Under the pieces are notes generated by a model, which was not told where the DNA came from, searched no databases, and saw nothing but the letters and a program-made list of their open reading frames with translations. The translations under genes were made by a program, and so were the position numbers. A stretch of DNA of 59,202 nt from Lachnospiraceae bacterium (lineage in GTDB: Bacteria; Bacillota; Clostridia; Lachnospirales; Lachnospiraceae). Location of the stretch: positions 1 to 59,202 of the forward strand of contig JAAWOU010000010.1 in assembly GCA_022799755.1 (NCBI GenBank). Reading direction: 5' to 3'. Shown here in pieces: positions 24,706-32,533 of this stretch. Numbering within the stretch: position 1 is the stretch's first letter; the number at the start of each line of letters is the position of its first letter.

Positions 24706-26283
24706 ATGAGCGCTATCGGATATCTCTACAAAAGAATATTGATCAACAGGGTAAAGATTGCCCTGCGCAAGCCGGGAACATATTTCGTGCTGGCCTTCCT
24801 GCTTTTCTACTTTATTGCGGTTCCGGCCTCCTTGAAGACCCTGGTTCAGGGGACAGGAATCGACAGTCCGCAGGGCATGGCAGGCGCCTTGACGCTGCTG
24901 GCATTCTGGCTGCTTCCCGCCAATCTGATCACCTACGCAAAGCGCAAGGGCCTGGTATACCGCAGCTGCGACGTGCATTTCCTCTTTCCGTCGCCGGTCC
25001 ATCCGAAGCGGGTGCTGCTCTACGCCCATCTGCGGACCCTGTTCATGGCTCTTCTGCTGAATCTGTTCGCCATCGTATGCGGCAGTACGCTTTTTCATGT
25101 GGAGCGCTGGCGGCTGGCAGTCTACTTTGTGTATTCCATTTTCATAGAGAATCTCCTGGAGGGAAGCATCATGCTCCTGCTCTACGGGTCGGAACGCATG
25201 CAGGAGAAACAGCGGCGCCTGGTGGTAAAGGCAGCTTACGGGCTCGTAATCATTCTCCTGCTGATGGTTGTCTACACCTATCTGCAGGAGGGCCTTTCCG
25301 TAGAATCCGTATCCCGCTTCCTCCACAGCGACATGATACAGACAGTGCCTTTCATCGGCTGGTACATCGCCGTCATACATCTGCTGTTTATGGGTCCCAC
25401 AGCGGTGAGCGTGGCAGGATCCGTGTGCTACGGGCTGCTCTTGATCGCCGTGCTGACGGCTGCGTGGCGCATGAAATGCACCGGGGACTATTACGAGGAC
25501 GCGATGAAATTCGCAGAGGATTATGAAGAGGTTCTGGCCAGCCGCAATCAGGGCAGCGGCCTGAAACAGATCGGCAAAAAAGAGAAATTCACCAAAGCCA
25601 GCGTCCGCTGGCGCGGAAAAGGAGCCGCCGCCCTGTTTTACAGGCAGCTCCTGGAATACAAAAAGAGCAGGCACTTTATCTTCGATCTCAACACCGTGAC
25701 GGCAGTTCTGGCAGGCGCAGGCGTCGCTTATCTGTACAGGAACGAGGGCGGCTTTGGCGCTCTGGAGCCCTTTCGCCTCCTTGTGCTGCCGACTGTGGCG
25801 GCTTATATCATATTCATCTTCACCGGCTTCGGCGGAAAATGGGCAAAGGAGCTGAAATCTCCTTATACCTATCTGCTTCCGGCGCCGCCTTTTTGCAAGC
25901 TTATGGCAGCCACCTTGATGCAGCATGTGCAGAGCCTTGTGAACGGCTGTCTGATGACGGCGCCCTGTGCTGTCGCCCTAAGTCTAACCCCCATTGAGAT
26001 TCTGTCCACGGTACTGTTTTATATGGCCGTGTCAGCGGTGAAGCTCTACTCTCTGACCGTGGCGCAGATTGTGGCGGGCAGTTCTCTGGGCACTGCGGGC
26101 AGGCAGCTGATACAGATGCTGTTTTTATCCATGGCTCTGTTCGCGTCCGTCCTGGGAGCCATCCTGGGCATGGCCGTCGGCGGCGTGCTGCTCTCTCTCG
26201 GAATCATGAATCTGTTCCTGATACTGTTCACCATGATCTATATGGTGATAGCCTCGCTGAATTTCTACAATATTGAGACCTAA
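24706..26283 (+). CDS. ABC exporter permease (PF16962-like)
   Basis: 525 residues with around twelve membrane helices in two halves. Between them is a cytoplasmic stretch (about 255-310: CTGDYYEDAMKFAEDYEEVL, KKEKFTKASVRWRGKG). The N-terminal pattern YKRILINRVKIALRKPG, ITYAKRKGLVYRSCDVHFLF and PSPVHPKRVLLYAHLRT matches 'putative ABC exporter domain' proteins that pair with one ATPase. Overlap of the last 4 bases with the convergent XRE gene stop is notable. The cargo cannot be inferred. Confidence 0.9.
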   Translation: MSAIGYLYKRILINRVKIALRKPGTYFVLAFLLFYFIAVPASLKTLVQGTGIDSPQGMAGALTLLAFWLLPANLITYAKRKGLVYRSCDVHFLFPSPVHPKRVLLYAHLRTLFMALLLNLFAIVCGSTLFHVERWRLAVYFVYSIFIENLLEGSIMLLLYGSERMQEKQRRLVVKAAYGLVIILLLMVVYTYLQEGLSVESVSRFLHSDMIQTVPFIGWYIAVIHLLFMGPTAVSVAGSVCYGLLLIAVLTAAWRMKCTGDYYEDAMKFAEDYEEVLASRNQGSGLKQIGKKEKFTKASVRWRGKGAAALFYRQLLEYKKSRHFIFDLNTVTAVLAGAGVAYLYRNEGGFGALEPFRLLVLPTVAAYIIFIFTGFGGKWAKELKSPYTYLLPAPPFCKLMAATLMQHVQSLVNGCLMTAPCAVALSLTPIEILSTVLFYMAVSAVKLYSLTVAQIVAGSSLGTAGRQLIQMLFLSMALFASVLGAILGMAVGGVLLSLGIMNLFLILFTMIYMVIASLNFYNIET

Positions 26284-26633
26284 GTCTGCCTGTGGAGATG
26301 CTGCATATATTTCACGAAATCCACCACAGTGGCCTGCGCGCCCTCATCCAGCGACAGGACGGTGTTGACAATGTCCTGTGCCGTATAGTCCAGAGCCACA
26401 TAGCAGTTAAGGACCTCCGGAGGACAGCGGTATTCCGTGCGCCCCAGCAGATAGTCCGTGGTGACGCCGAAGAATTCCGCCAGCCTGCACAGCGTGTCCA
26501 GGTCAGGGGAATGCACGCCGTTCTCATAGTTGGAAATCGTACCTACAGACAAATTCAGCAGAGAGGCCATTTCCTTTTGGCCAAGTACTTTTTCTTTGCG
26601 TAGATTTGCCAATATATCGCCGATTCCTTTCAT
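26280..26633 (-). CDS. XRE-family transcriptional regulator (paralogue A)
   Basis: 117 residues. N-terminal helix-turn-helix about 4-62 (ILANLRKEKVLGQKEMASLL, NLSVGTISNYENG, LCRLAEFFGVTTDYLLGRTE), then a conserved YRCPPE and a C-terminal helical tail (DIVNTVLSLDEGAQATVVDF, VKYMQHLH) that probably dimerises or senses a ligand. It is clearly paralogous to 55500-55871 along its full length. Its stop overlaps the convergent ABC permease stop by four bases. Targets unknown. Confidence 0.93.
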   Translation of the reverse strand: MKGIGDILANLRKEKVLGQKEMASLLNLSVGTISNYENGVHSPDLDTLCRLAEFFGVTTDYLLGRTEYRCPPEVLNCYVALDYTAQDIVNTVLSLDEGAQATVVDFVKYMQHLHRQT

Positions 26634-26752
26634 GGAGCGCCTCCCTCTTCGTATCCGGATATCGGTATTATTTTAAAAGATTCCAAAAATTATAAAATAT
26701 GGTTTCACGAATACAATAATTTTATTCGTACATTTTAGATTTCCTAAATCAG

Positions 26753-26866
26753 GCTGCGATTCCCGGCTTCGCCGCCCACAGCAGCAAAATGCACACATAT
26801 TGTTTCGGAATTGTTCGTGCAAAATGCGCAGGAAAACACTTTGCGGAACTACCCGTGAGCAGTAAC
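26753..26866 (+). repeat. Dispersed intergenic repeat, copy R8 (both halves)
   Basis: Left half GCTGCGATTCCCGGCTTCGC, then CGCCCACAG. Right half TTGTTCGTGCAAAATGCGCA, then ACTTTGCGGAACTACCCGTG and AGCAGTAAC. It retains left loop, inner hairpin and right tip. Confidence 0.75.
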
Positions 26867-26885
26867 AACTGCAAAACGCCATGCA

Positions 26886-26914
26886 TTGACTTTGGGTATG
26901 GGGAATGATAAGAT
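26886..26914 (+). promoter_or_regulatory. Probable sigma-A promoter of pyrF
   Basis: TTGACT (26886-26891), 17-base spacer, TAAGAT (26909-26914), about 48 bases before ATG 26963. No PyrR-type attenuator hairpins were recognised in the short leader. Confidence 0.6.
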
Positions 26915-26962
26915 GATGGTAAGAAAAATGCGTTCCGACACTGCGCAGAAAAGAGGTAAATC

Positions 26963-27907
26963 ATGATCAACAAATTGATTGCAAAGATCCGGAAAACGAA
27001 TGCACCCATTGTGGTAGGCCTGGACCCTATGCTGAAATTCGTACCGGAGCATATCCAAAAATCCGCTTTCGCCGAATACGGCGAGACCCTGGAGGGCGCC
27101 GCGGAGGCCGTGTGGCAGTACAATAAGGGCATTGTGGATGCCGTCTGCGATCTGGTGCCCGCGGTGAAGCCTCAGATTGCAATGTATGAGCAATTCGGCA
27201 TTCCCGGGTTGGCTGCTTTCAAGAAGACCATAGATTACTGCAAAGAAAAAGATCTGGTGGTCATCGGCGACGTCAAGCGCGGAGATATCGGCTCTACCTC
27301 CGAGGCTTATGCCGTGGGACATCTGGGCCATGTACAGTTGGGGGACCAGAGATATTATGGCTTCGACGAGGATTTTGCCACCGTGAATCCCTATCTGGGC
27401 TCTGACGGCGTAAAGCCTTTCCTGAAAGTATGCGCCCAGGAGAAAAAGGGAATCTTCGTGCTGGTAAAGACATCCAATCCCAGCAGCGGCGAACTCCAGG
27501 ACCGTCTGATCAAAGACGGCGATGTCCACAAGCCTCTCTATGAGGTCCTGGGCGGCATGGTAGCCGACTGGGCACAGGAATACATGCCGGATGAGGGTGA
27601 TTACAGCTATGTGGGCGCAGTTGTGGGTGCCACCTATCCGGAGCAGGGCAGAATTCTCCGGGAGATCATGCCCAAATCCTTTATCCTGGTGCCCGGCTAC
27701 GGCGCACAGGGCGGCAAAGGGGCTGATCTGGTCCATTTCTTCGACCAGGACGGCCTGGGCGCTATCGTTAATTCCTCCAGGGGCATCATAGCGGCATATC
27801 AGCAGGAGCAGTACGCCCGCTTCGGCGGCGAATGCTACGCGGACGCCTCCAGGGCCGCGGTGCTGGCTATGCGGGAGGACATCGCAGCCGCTCTGGGCAG
27901 GCTGTAA
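26963..27907 (+). CDS. pyrF: Orotidine-5'-phosphate decarboxylase (long form)
   Basis: 314 residues. It decarboxylates OMP to UMP. It belongs to the longer type with inserts: IVVGLDPMLKFVPEHI, AVKPQIAMYEQFGIPGLAAF, catalytic VVIGDVKRGDIGSTSEAYA (Asp-Lys-Asp network), VNPYLGSDGVKPFL, and LVPGYGAQGGKGAD as the phosphate-binding end. AAGAGG precedes ATG 26963. Its TAA stop overlaps the ATG of the next gene (TAATG), so translation of the two is coupled. Confidence 0.97.
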   Translation: MINKLIAKIRKTNAPIVVGLDPMLKFVPEHIQKSAFAEYGETLEGAAEAVWQYNKGIVDAVCDLVPAVKPQIAMYEQFGIPGLAAFKKTIDYCKEKDLVVIGDVKRGDIGSTSEAYAVGHLGHVQLGDQRYYGFDEDFATVNPYLGSDGVKPFLKVCAQEKKGIFVLVKTSNPSSGELQDRLIKDGDVHKPLYEVLGGMVADWAQEYMPDEGDYSYVGAVVGATYPEQGRILREIMPKSFILVPGYGAQGGKGADLVHFFDQDGLGAIVNSSRGIIAAYQQEQYARFGGECYADASRAAVLAMREDIAAALGRL

Positions 27908-28539
27908 TGGCTGCTCTTCTGATCTTTTGTCTGCTTTTGTCCCTGACAGGCTGCGGACTTTCGGAGGATACGGTTCTTACATACCTGGTGTCCGTGACTG
28001 CCGAGGACACAAGCGGCAGCGGTATCCTGTATGAGACGGACGAGAACTGTCTGTATGTGCTCACCGCCGCTCATGTGTTATCCGGCTCAAAAGAAGACGG
28101 AAGTGTCGTTGTTCGTTTTTATGACGGATGGGAGATCTCCTGCGGCAATATCCGCTTTTCCCAGACCTCGGACCTGGCCTTGATCGAGATTGCGGCCGAC
28201 CAGGTTCCCAAACGGCAGCGCTATTCATGCGCTTCCTGGGATAAGGAGAGCTTTGACGGGCTGCAGACCGGGGCCGAATGCACGGCGGTGGGATCGGTGA
28301 AAGATTCCGGATGCGTCCGGTACGAAGGCCGTATACTGGACCCCTGGATATACATGGAAGACTATAACCAGTACATGATCTGGGCAGATGCGCATGTACA
28401 GCCGGGAATGTCCGGCGGCGGACTGCTTGACGGGGAAGGACGGCTTCTGGGAATCCTCTCCGGAGGCAGCGAGGACGGGGAACTGGCGGCAGTTCCCCTG
28501 AGCCTTGTACTGCAGTTCATGACCGATCTGGGCAGATAA
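27907..28539 (+). CDS. Trypsin-like serine protease with lipoprotein-type N-terminus
   Basis: 210 residues. ATG overlaps the pyrF stop (TAATG). The N-terminus is very short and hydrophobic (MAALLIFCLLLSLTGC) with a lipobox LTGC (C16) but no basic n-region, so export is likely but not certain. Chymotrypsin-fold triad: H56 (VLTAAHVL), D89 (TSDLALIEI), S169 (GMSGGGLL); no PDZ domain follows, unlike HtrA. A longer upstream frame exists but only inside pyrF. Coupling of a cell-surface protease to pyrF is odd; it may reflect chance operon joining. The downstream GT39-like gene is 48 bases away. Confidence 0.85.
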   Translation: MAALLIFCLLLSLTGCGLSEDTVLTYLVSVTAEDTSGSGILYETDENCLYVLTAAHVLSGSKEDGSVVVRFYDGWEISCGNIRFSQTSDLALIEIAADQVPKRQRYSCASWDKESFDGLQTGAECTAVGSVKDSGCVRYEGRILDPWIYMEDYNQYMIWADAHVQPGMSGGGLLDGEGRLLGILSGGSEDGELAAVPLSLVLQFMTDLGR

Positions 28540-28586
28540 CGGCAGCACAGCGCTGTGGAGATTTTACGAATAGGGGAGAGATAATC

Positions 28587-30143
28587 GTGCATCGGATACA
28601 AGTATCACGTCACACATACCGGCTCTGTCTGCTGCTGATCTTTGGGGCGGCGCTTTTTTTGAGGGCATACCGCCTCACCGAAATACCGGACATCGTGCAT
28701 ATCGATGAGGCCGGGCTGGGGTACAACGCCTGGTGTCTGGCAAATTTCGGTATTGACCGGTATGGGAATGAAATGCCTATCTATCCGGAGAATTTCGGCG
28801 GTGGGCAAAGTCCTCTGTATACTTATCTTGTAGTGATTTTGATCAAAACCGTCGGCGGAGGCTCTCTGTCCCTGACTCTCCTAAGGCTCCCGGGGCTTCT
28901 GTCCAGTATGCTGGTGGTGGTGCTCGGCACAGCCCTCATTTCCGCCGTATATGAAAACAGGAAAGTCACCCTGACGGCGGCTCTCCTGCTCACTTTCTGT
29001 CCCTATTTCATCATGCACGGGCGCTATGCCTTGGACTGCAATCTCATGTTGGGCTGCTCCACGGCGGCGCTGTTTCTGCTGGTCCGGTATGTCAAAAGCG
29101 GCAGACTCTCCCACCTGGCCGCGTACAGCGCGGCTTTCGGACTTGTGATGTATTCCTATGCACTGAGCTATTTTGTGGTGCCCATTTTCCTGTGCCTAAT
29201 CACCCTCTACATGCTCTGGTGCCGTAAAATCACATTCCGGCGGGCCGTCCTCTCAGCCCTGTGCGTGTGCGCCGCCGCGCTTCCCATCCTGCTATTCGTC
29301 TGTATCATGCTCTTCGGGCTGCCGTCCGTAAGCTTCCTGGGCTTCACCCTCTCTCCCACCGCAGCTTCCCGGCTGGCAGATATATCACTGTCGAATTTCC
29401 GAAACAATATAATCGATATCATCAAGTACACGCTGACCCATGACGGGCGGCCTCTGGATGCGCTGGACGGCTTCTATACCATGTATGCCGTGTCCGTTCC
29501 CTTTATCCTGATCGGAATCGCCGCCTCCTGCCGCCGCTGGCTTTGGGATTTCAGATCGCGGACTTTTCGCTGGGAATTTGTCTTTTTTTCCTTTTACGCG
29601 GCCGGGCTGACGGCAATCGGGCTTTCCCACGGCTACCTCTACCGCGCCAACTACCTGTTCATCGCCTATCTGTACTTCCTGGTATACGGAATCGTGTCCG
29701 TATACCGTTTCGTCCGTTTTCTCCGGCCTTACTTCATCGGCGGGCTGGGGGCCGCCTATCTGGTCTCTTCGGTCCTGTTTATCAGGTACTACTTTGTGTC
29801 CTACTCCCCGGCGCAGACCATCCCCCAGTTTGTACCGGCCTGTGAAGCAATAGAATACGCCCGGTCTAAACCGGACGTACGCGACATTTATATTGACTAC
29901 TCCGGCGTGTCGGAATTCTACACGGCCTTTTTCCCCCAGTCCCCCTATGCAATCGCCGAGACTGCCCATGAGGACGGCTTTGGGAATCTCCATTTCTCCG
30001 TCACTGCCGAGACGCCCCTGAACCCGAAAAGCGCCTATATCGTCCTGAAGAATAATCAAGCGTTCCTGGACTGTCTGAAAGAATCCGGGATCACATGGGA
30101 AATCGTGGAATATTCCAGCCACTGTCTCTACTGCGCCCCATGA
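28587..30143 (+). CDS. GT39-like multi-spanning glycosyltransferase (ArnT/PMT type)
   Basis: 518 residues with about eleven membrane helices. An early loop carries VHIDEAGLGYNAWCLANFG, the acidic DE motif of GT-C enzymes such as PMT/ArnT that use polyprenyl-phosphate sugars. The last 110 residues are a soluble extracytoplasmic domain (FVPACEAIEYARSKPDVRDI, AETAHEDGFGNLHFSV). The start is GTG 28587 with AGGGGAG upstream. It likely glycosylates a surface polymer or protein; the acceptor is unknown. It ends immediately before the convergent response regulator (stop codons adjoin at 30143/30144). Confidence 0.85.
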   Translation: MHRIQVSRHTYRLCLLLIFGAALFLRAYRLTEIPDIVHIDEAGLGYNAWCLANFGIDRYGNEMPIYPENFGGGQSPLYTYLVVILIKTVGGGSLSLTLLRLPGLLSSMLVVVLGTALISAVYENRKVTLTAALLLTFCPYFIMHGRYALDCNLMLGCSTAALFLLVRYVKSGRLSHLAAYSAAFGLVMYSYALSYFVVPIFLCLITLYMLWCRKITFRRAVLSALCVCAAALPILLFVCIMLFGLPSVSFLGFTLSPTAASRLADISLSNFRNNIIDIIKYTLTHDGRPLDALDGFYTMYAVSVPFILIGIAASCRRWLWDFRSRTFRWEFVFFSFYAAGLTAIGLSHGYLYRANYLFIAYLYFLVYGIVSVYRFVRFLRPYFIGGLGAAYLVSSVLFIRYYFVSYSPAQTIPQFVPACEAIEYARSKPDVRDIYIDYSGVSEFYTAFFPQSPYAIAETAHEDGFGNLHFSVTAETPLNPKSAYIVLKNNQAFLDCLKESGITWEIVEYSSHCLYCAP

Positions 30144-30842
30144 TCATCCCACCTTATATCCGTTGCCCCACACCACTTTCAGGTATCTGGGCTCCTTGGG
30201 ATTCTTCTCAATCTTCTCCCGGATATGACGGATGTGTACCGCGATGGTATTGTCCGCTCCGATGGCCTGCATATGCCAGATATTCTCGTAAATCTGGCTG
30301 TTGGAGAACACCTTGCCTCTCTGCTGGACCAGGAAGCGCAGAATCTTGTACTCAATGGGCGTCAGGCGCACACTCCTGCCCTCCACGGTGACTTTCCTCT
30401 GTGTATCATCGATGACAAGATCGTCTACCTTATAGATTCTGTCGATATTCGCGCACATATTCACCAGCTGGGTGTATCTGCGCAGCTGGGATTTGATTCT
30501 TGCCAAAAGCTCCAGCGGATTGCACTCTGTAGTCACATAGTCATCTGCTCCCGCCTCAAGCGCCATAATCTTGGCCGTCTCGGCGGACTGGGCGGAGACT
30601 ACGATCAGAGGGATACTGCTCTTCCCCCGCAGACCTGCGATCATCTCGATTCCCTTATCCCATCCCTTGTCGTTCAGCTCTACATCCACCAGCATCAGAT
30701 GTATCTCAGATTTCTCTAATATCGTGTACAAGTGATCCAAATCCGCTGCCACCAGCACGGAAAAGCCTTCCCCAATCATCAAAGGCGCCATTTTCTCCGC
30801 GATTCCTGTCTTATTGTTATACACCAGAATATTTTTCTCCAT
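30144..30842 (-). CDS. Orphan OmpR-family regulator with degenerate receiver
   Basis: 232 residues from ATG 30842 (GGAG six bases upstream; an ATG four codons earlier lacks spacing). The receiver has lost its acidic pair (N9-N10 in ILVYNNKTG) and the invariant Lys (T105 in DDYVTTECNP). It keeps the acceptor-position D53 (LMLVDVELND) and S83. It therefore probably does not bind Mg2+ or take phosphate in the usual way. The winged-helix output is intact (RLTPIEYKILRFLVQQRGKV, VAVHIRHIREKIEKNPKEPR) and very like that at 17417. There is no kinase beside it; the upstream gene pair is an ECF sigma/anti-sigma system. Confidence 0.93.
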   Translation of the reverse strand: MEKNILVYNNKTGIAEKMAPLMIGEGFSVLVAADLDHLYTILEKSEIHLMLVDVELNDKGWDKGIEMIAGLRGKSSIPLIVVSAQSAETAKIMALEAGADDYVTTECNPLELLARIKSQLRRYTQLVNMCANIDRIYKVDDLVIDDTQRKVTVEGRSVRLTPIEYKILRFLVQQRGKVFSNSQIYENIWHMQAIGADNTIAVHIRHIREKIEKNPKEPRYLKVVWGNGYKVG

Positions 30843-30919
30843 CGTATTCTCCATCCTCTCTCAGTCCGCCGTCCGACTGTTAATCCTGATATCATATTGA
30901 TCATAATCCTTACATGATC

Positions 30920-31768
30920 TTACTTACTGTAGTACACCGTCAGATCCAGGCTGTTCAGAACCCGCTGAATCTCACTCTCCTCAAATCCCCCGAAGCTCAC
31001 TGTCAGATCCCAGCCGTTTACGGAGATGACCGCGTGGACGGACTGAAGCTCCCCCGCCTCGTCCACTATGTCAAACATGGTATAATTCAGTCCCTGGCTG
31101 TTCGTAAAGTTTCGCTCATTGCTGCTATGTCCCATGTAGGATGTGGCCGAGCTGTAGCTTTCATACTGCCTGTTGTCCGTCTGATGCAGAGAGAAATAGG
31201 AATCCTCATTGGCGAAATCCATATAAATATCCTCTCCCTCACCCAGGACATAGATGCGTTCACGGGTAAATTCCTCCGAAAGCAGATTCTTCTCCGGAAT
31301 CACCATGACTGCGTCCTCCGCAGCCAAAAACGCCTCCAGGGAATCATATTCCGCCTCCTCGATCTCTATGCTCTCCGTCTCCCCGTCAGGGATAAGGTCC
31401 TCTATGGGAGATACCCCCCCTATTTTCAAATTGGAAGCTGCGTCCTGAATGGGCTCCATCTCTCCGGCCAGAGAGAGCGGCTCGGGCAGCGCCTCTTTTG
31501 CCTGGCTCTCCTTGGAGGCGGTAATGACGAATCCGTTCTCCCGCATGGAAATGACGCTGTCTCTGTAGCTCTTCGCAGCCACTGTCCCCACACCGCACAG
31601 GAGAAATACCGCAGCCGCGGTACAGCCTCTGGCTATCATGGTTCTTCGTCTCCGGCGCTGTATCCTGTCATGGCGCTGTCCATCCCGCACTTCCTCTGCG
31701 CTGATGGAGATCTGAGGCAGCTCCTTTGAAGCTTCTCGATATGCATCCCGAAATTTATCCAAAGTCAT
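30920..31768 (-). CDS. Anti-sigma factor-like protein (DUF4367-type), single-pass membrane
   Basis: 282 residues. Cytoplasmic N-terminal segment (1-43) with basic RRRRR, one membrane helix about 44-66 (MIARGCTAAAVFLLCGVGTV), then an extracytoplasmic sensor region rich in acidic residues. Its end (DIVDEAGELQSVHAVISVNG, SFGGFEESEIQRVLNSLDL) is the DUF4367 signature. Its ATG lies inside the sigma gene (14-base overlap), so the two are coupled. It probably holds the sigma factor at the membrane until an envelope signal appears. The signal is unknown. No classical zinc anti-sigma motif (HxxxCxxC) is present. Confidence 0.85.
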   Translation of the reverse strand: MTLDKFRDAYREASKELPQISISAEEVRDGQRHDRIQRRRRRTMIARGCTAAAVFLLCGVGTVAAKSYRDSVISMRENGFVITASKESQAKEALPEPLSLAGEMEPIQDAASNLKIGGVSPIEDLIPDGETESIEIEEAEYDSLEAFLAAEDAVMVIPEKNLLSEEFTRERIYVLGEGEDIYMDFANEDSYFSLHQTDNRQYESYSSATSYMGHSSNERNFTNSQGLNYTMFDIVDEAGELQSVHAVISVNGWDLTVSFGGFEESEIQRVLNSLDLTVYYSK

Positions 31769-32369
31769 ATTCCTCCCTCAATGACTTCCGCAGCAGTTCC
31801 CTCCCTCTGGTCAGTTGGGAAGTGACTGTCGACTGTCCCCGGCCGGTTATCTGAGCAATTTCCTTTACCGAAAGCTCCTCATAGTAGAAAAGGTGTATCA
31901 CATCCCGGTATTTCTCCGGCAGCGCCAGCACTGCCTGCAGCAGGCGGCGGTTCTCCTCCTGTCTGAAAAATCTCTCCTCCGGCTCGTGGCTTGCGCTTTC
32001 CGCACCCGACGCCTCACCGATTCCGGCTTCCGCCGGATCATCGCCGTCCCCGTCCTGCCACGGCGTCCGGTGCCGCCTCCATGCGCTGCGCCAGATTTTC
32101 CTGCAGCCGTTCAGGGTAACTTTCAGAAACCAGGCTTTCTCGTGTTCCGGACTCTGAAAAGTCCGGGGATTCTTCAGATACTGGTAGAAAACTTCCTGCA
32201 CCACATCCTCCGCGTCCTGCATGTTCTGCAGACGCAGATAGCTGAGCTTGAACAGCATGTTGCCGTAAGTGTCAATCTTCAGTTGTAGCTCCCGGTCGTC
32301 CACGTCTGCTTTTGTCATACCAGTCAGTCTGCACCAAACCTCTTCTCTACTATTAATATCCCGCAGCAT
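31755..32369 (-). CDS. ECF-type RNA polymerase sigma factor
   Basis: 204 residues. Region 2 (about 35-100: YGNMLFKLSYLRLQNMQDAE, DVVQEVFYQYLKN) and region 4 (about 145-200: LPEKYRDVIHLFYYEELSVK, EIAQITGRGQSTVTSQLTRG) are intact; an acidic linker of about 40 residues lies between. The start is uncertain: ATG 32369 has AAAAGG but very close, and ATG 32318 has AGAGG far away. An ECF-like -35 (GCAAC on the minus strand, 32411-32415) may mark autoregulation. It forms an operon with the anti-sigma gene. Confidence 0.92.
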   Translation of the reverse strand: MLRDINSREEVWCRLTGMTKADVDDRELQLKIDTYGNMLFKLSYLRLQNMQDAEDVVQEVFYQYLKNPRTFQSPEHEKAWFLKVTLNGCRKIWRSAWRRHRTPWQDGDGDDPAEAGIGEASGAESASHEPEERFFRQEENRRLLQAVLALPEKYRDVIHLFYYEELSVKEIAQITGRGQSTVTSQLTRGRELLRKSLREEYDFG

Positions 32370-32456
32370 ATCCTTTTACTGCAATTATTTTAAATTATCT
32401 TTGTATCAAAGTTGCATAAATCTTTTAAAAATTTAAACACAATGTCAAAAATAATA

Positions 32457-32484
32457 GAGAGTGCGTAAAACACTCCCTATTTTT
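32457..32484. terminator. Weak bidirectional hairpin between AI-2E permease and sigma genes
   Basis: GAGTG (32459-32463) / CACTC (32471-32475) with loop CGTAAAA. T-rich tracts lie on either side (TATTTTTATAG on plus, TATTATTTTTG on minus). The stem is short, so this is a tentative call. Confidence 0.4.
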
Positions 32485-32533
32485 ATAGACTGTATTTCTC
32501 TGAAAAAAGTTTCAAAAAACCGCAGAATATTTT

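Larger units (their letters stand above)
26634..26962. other. Divergent intergenic region XRE / pyrF
   Basis: 329 bases. An AT-rich left part (26660-26750) holds TATAAT on the minus strand (26689-26694) as a likely XRE promoter -10. Repeat copy R8 is in the middle and the pyrF promoter on the right. Confidence 0.5.

Noticed and set aside
24175..25926. 583-codon minus-strand ORF
   Set aside because: Antisense to the ABC ATPase and permease, which are clearly recognised families on the plus strand.
26849..27736. 295-codon minus-strand ORF
   Set aside because: Antisense to pyrF, which is an unambiguous family member.
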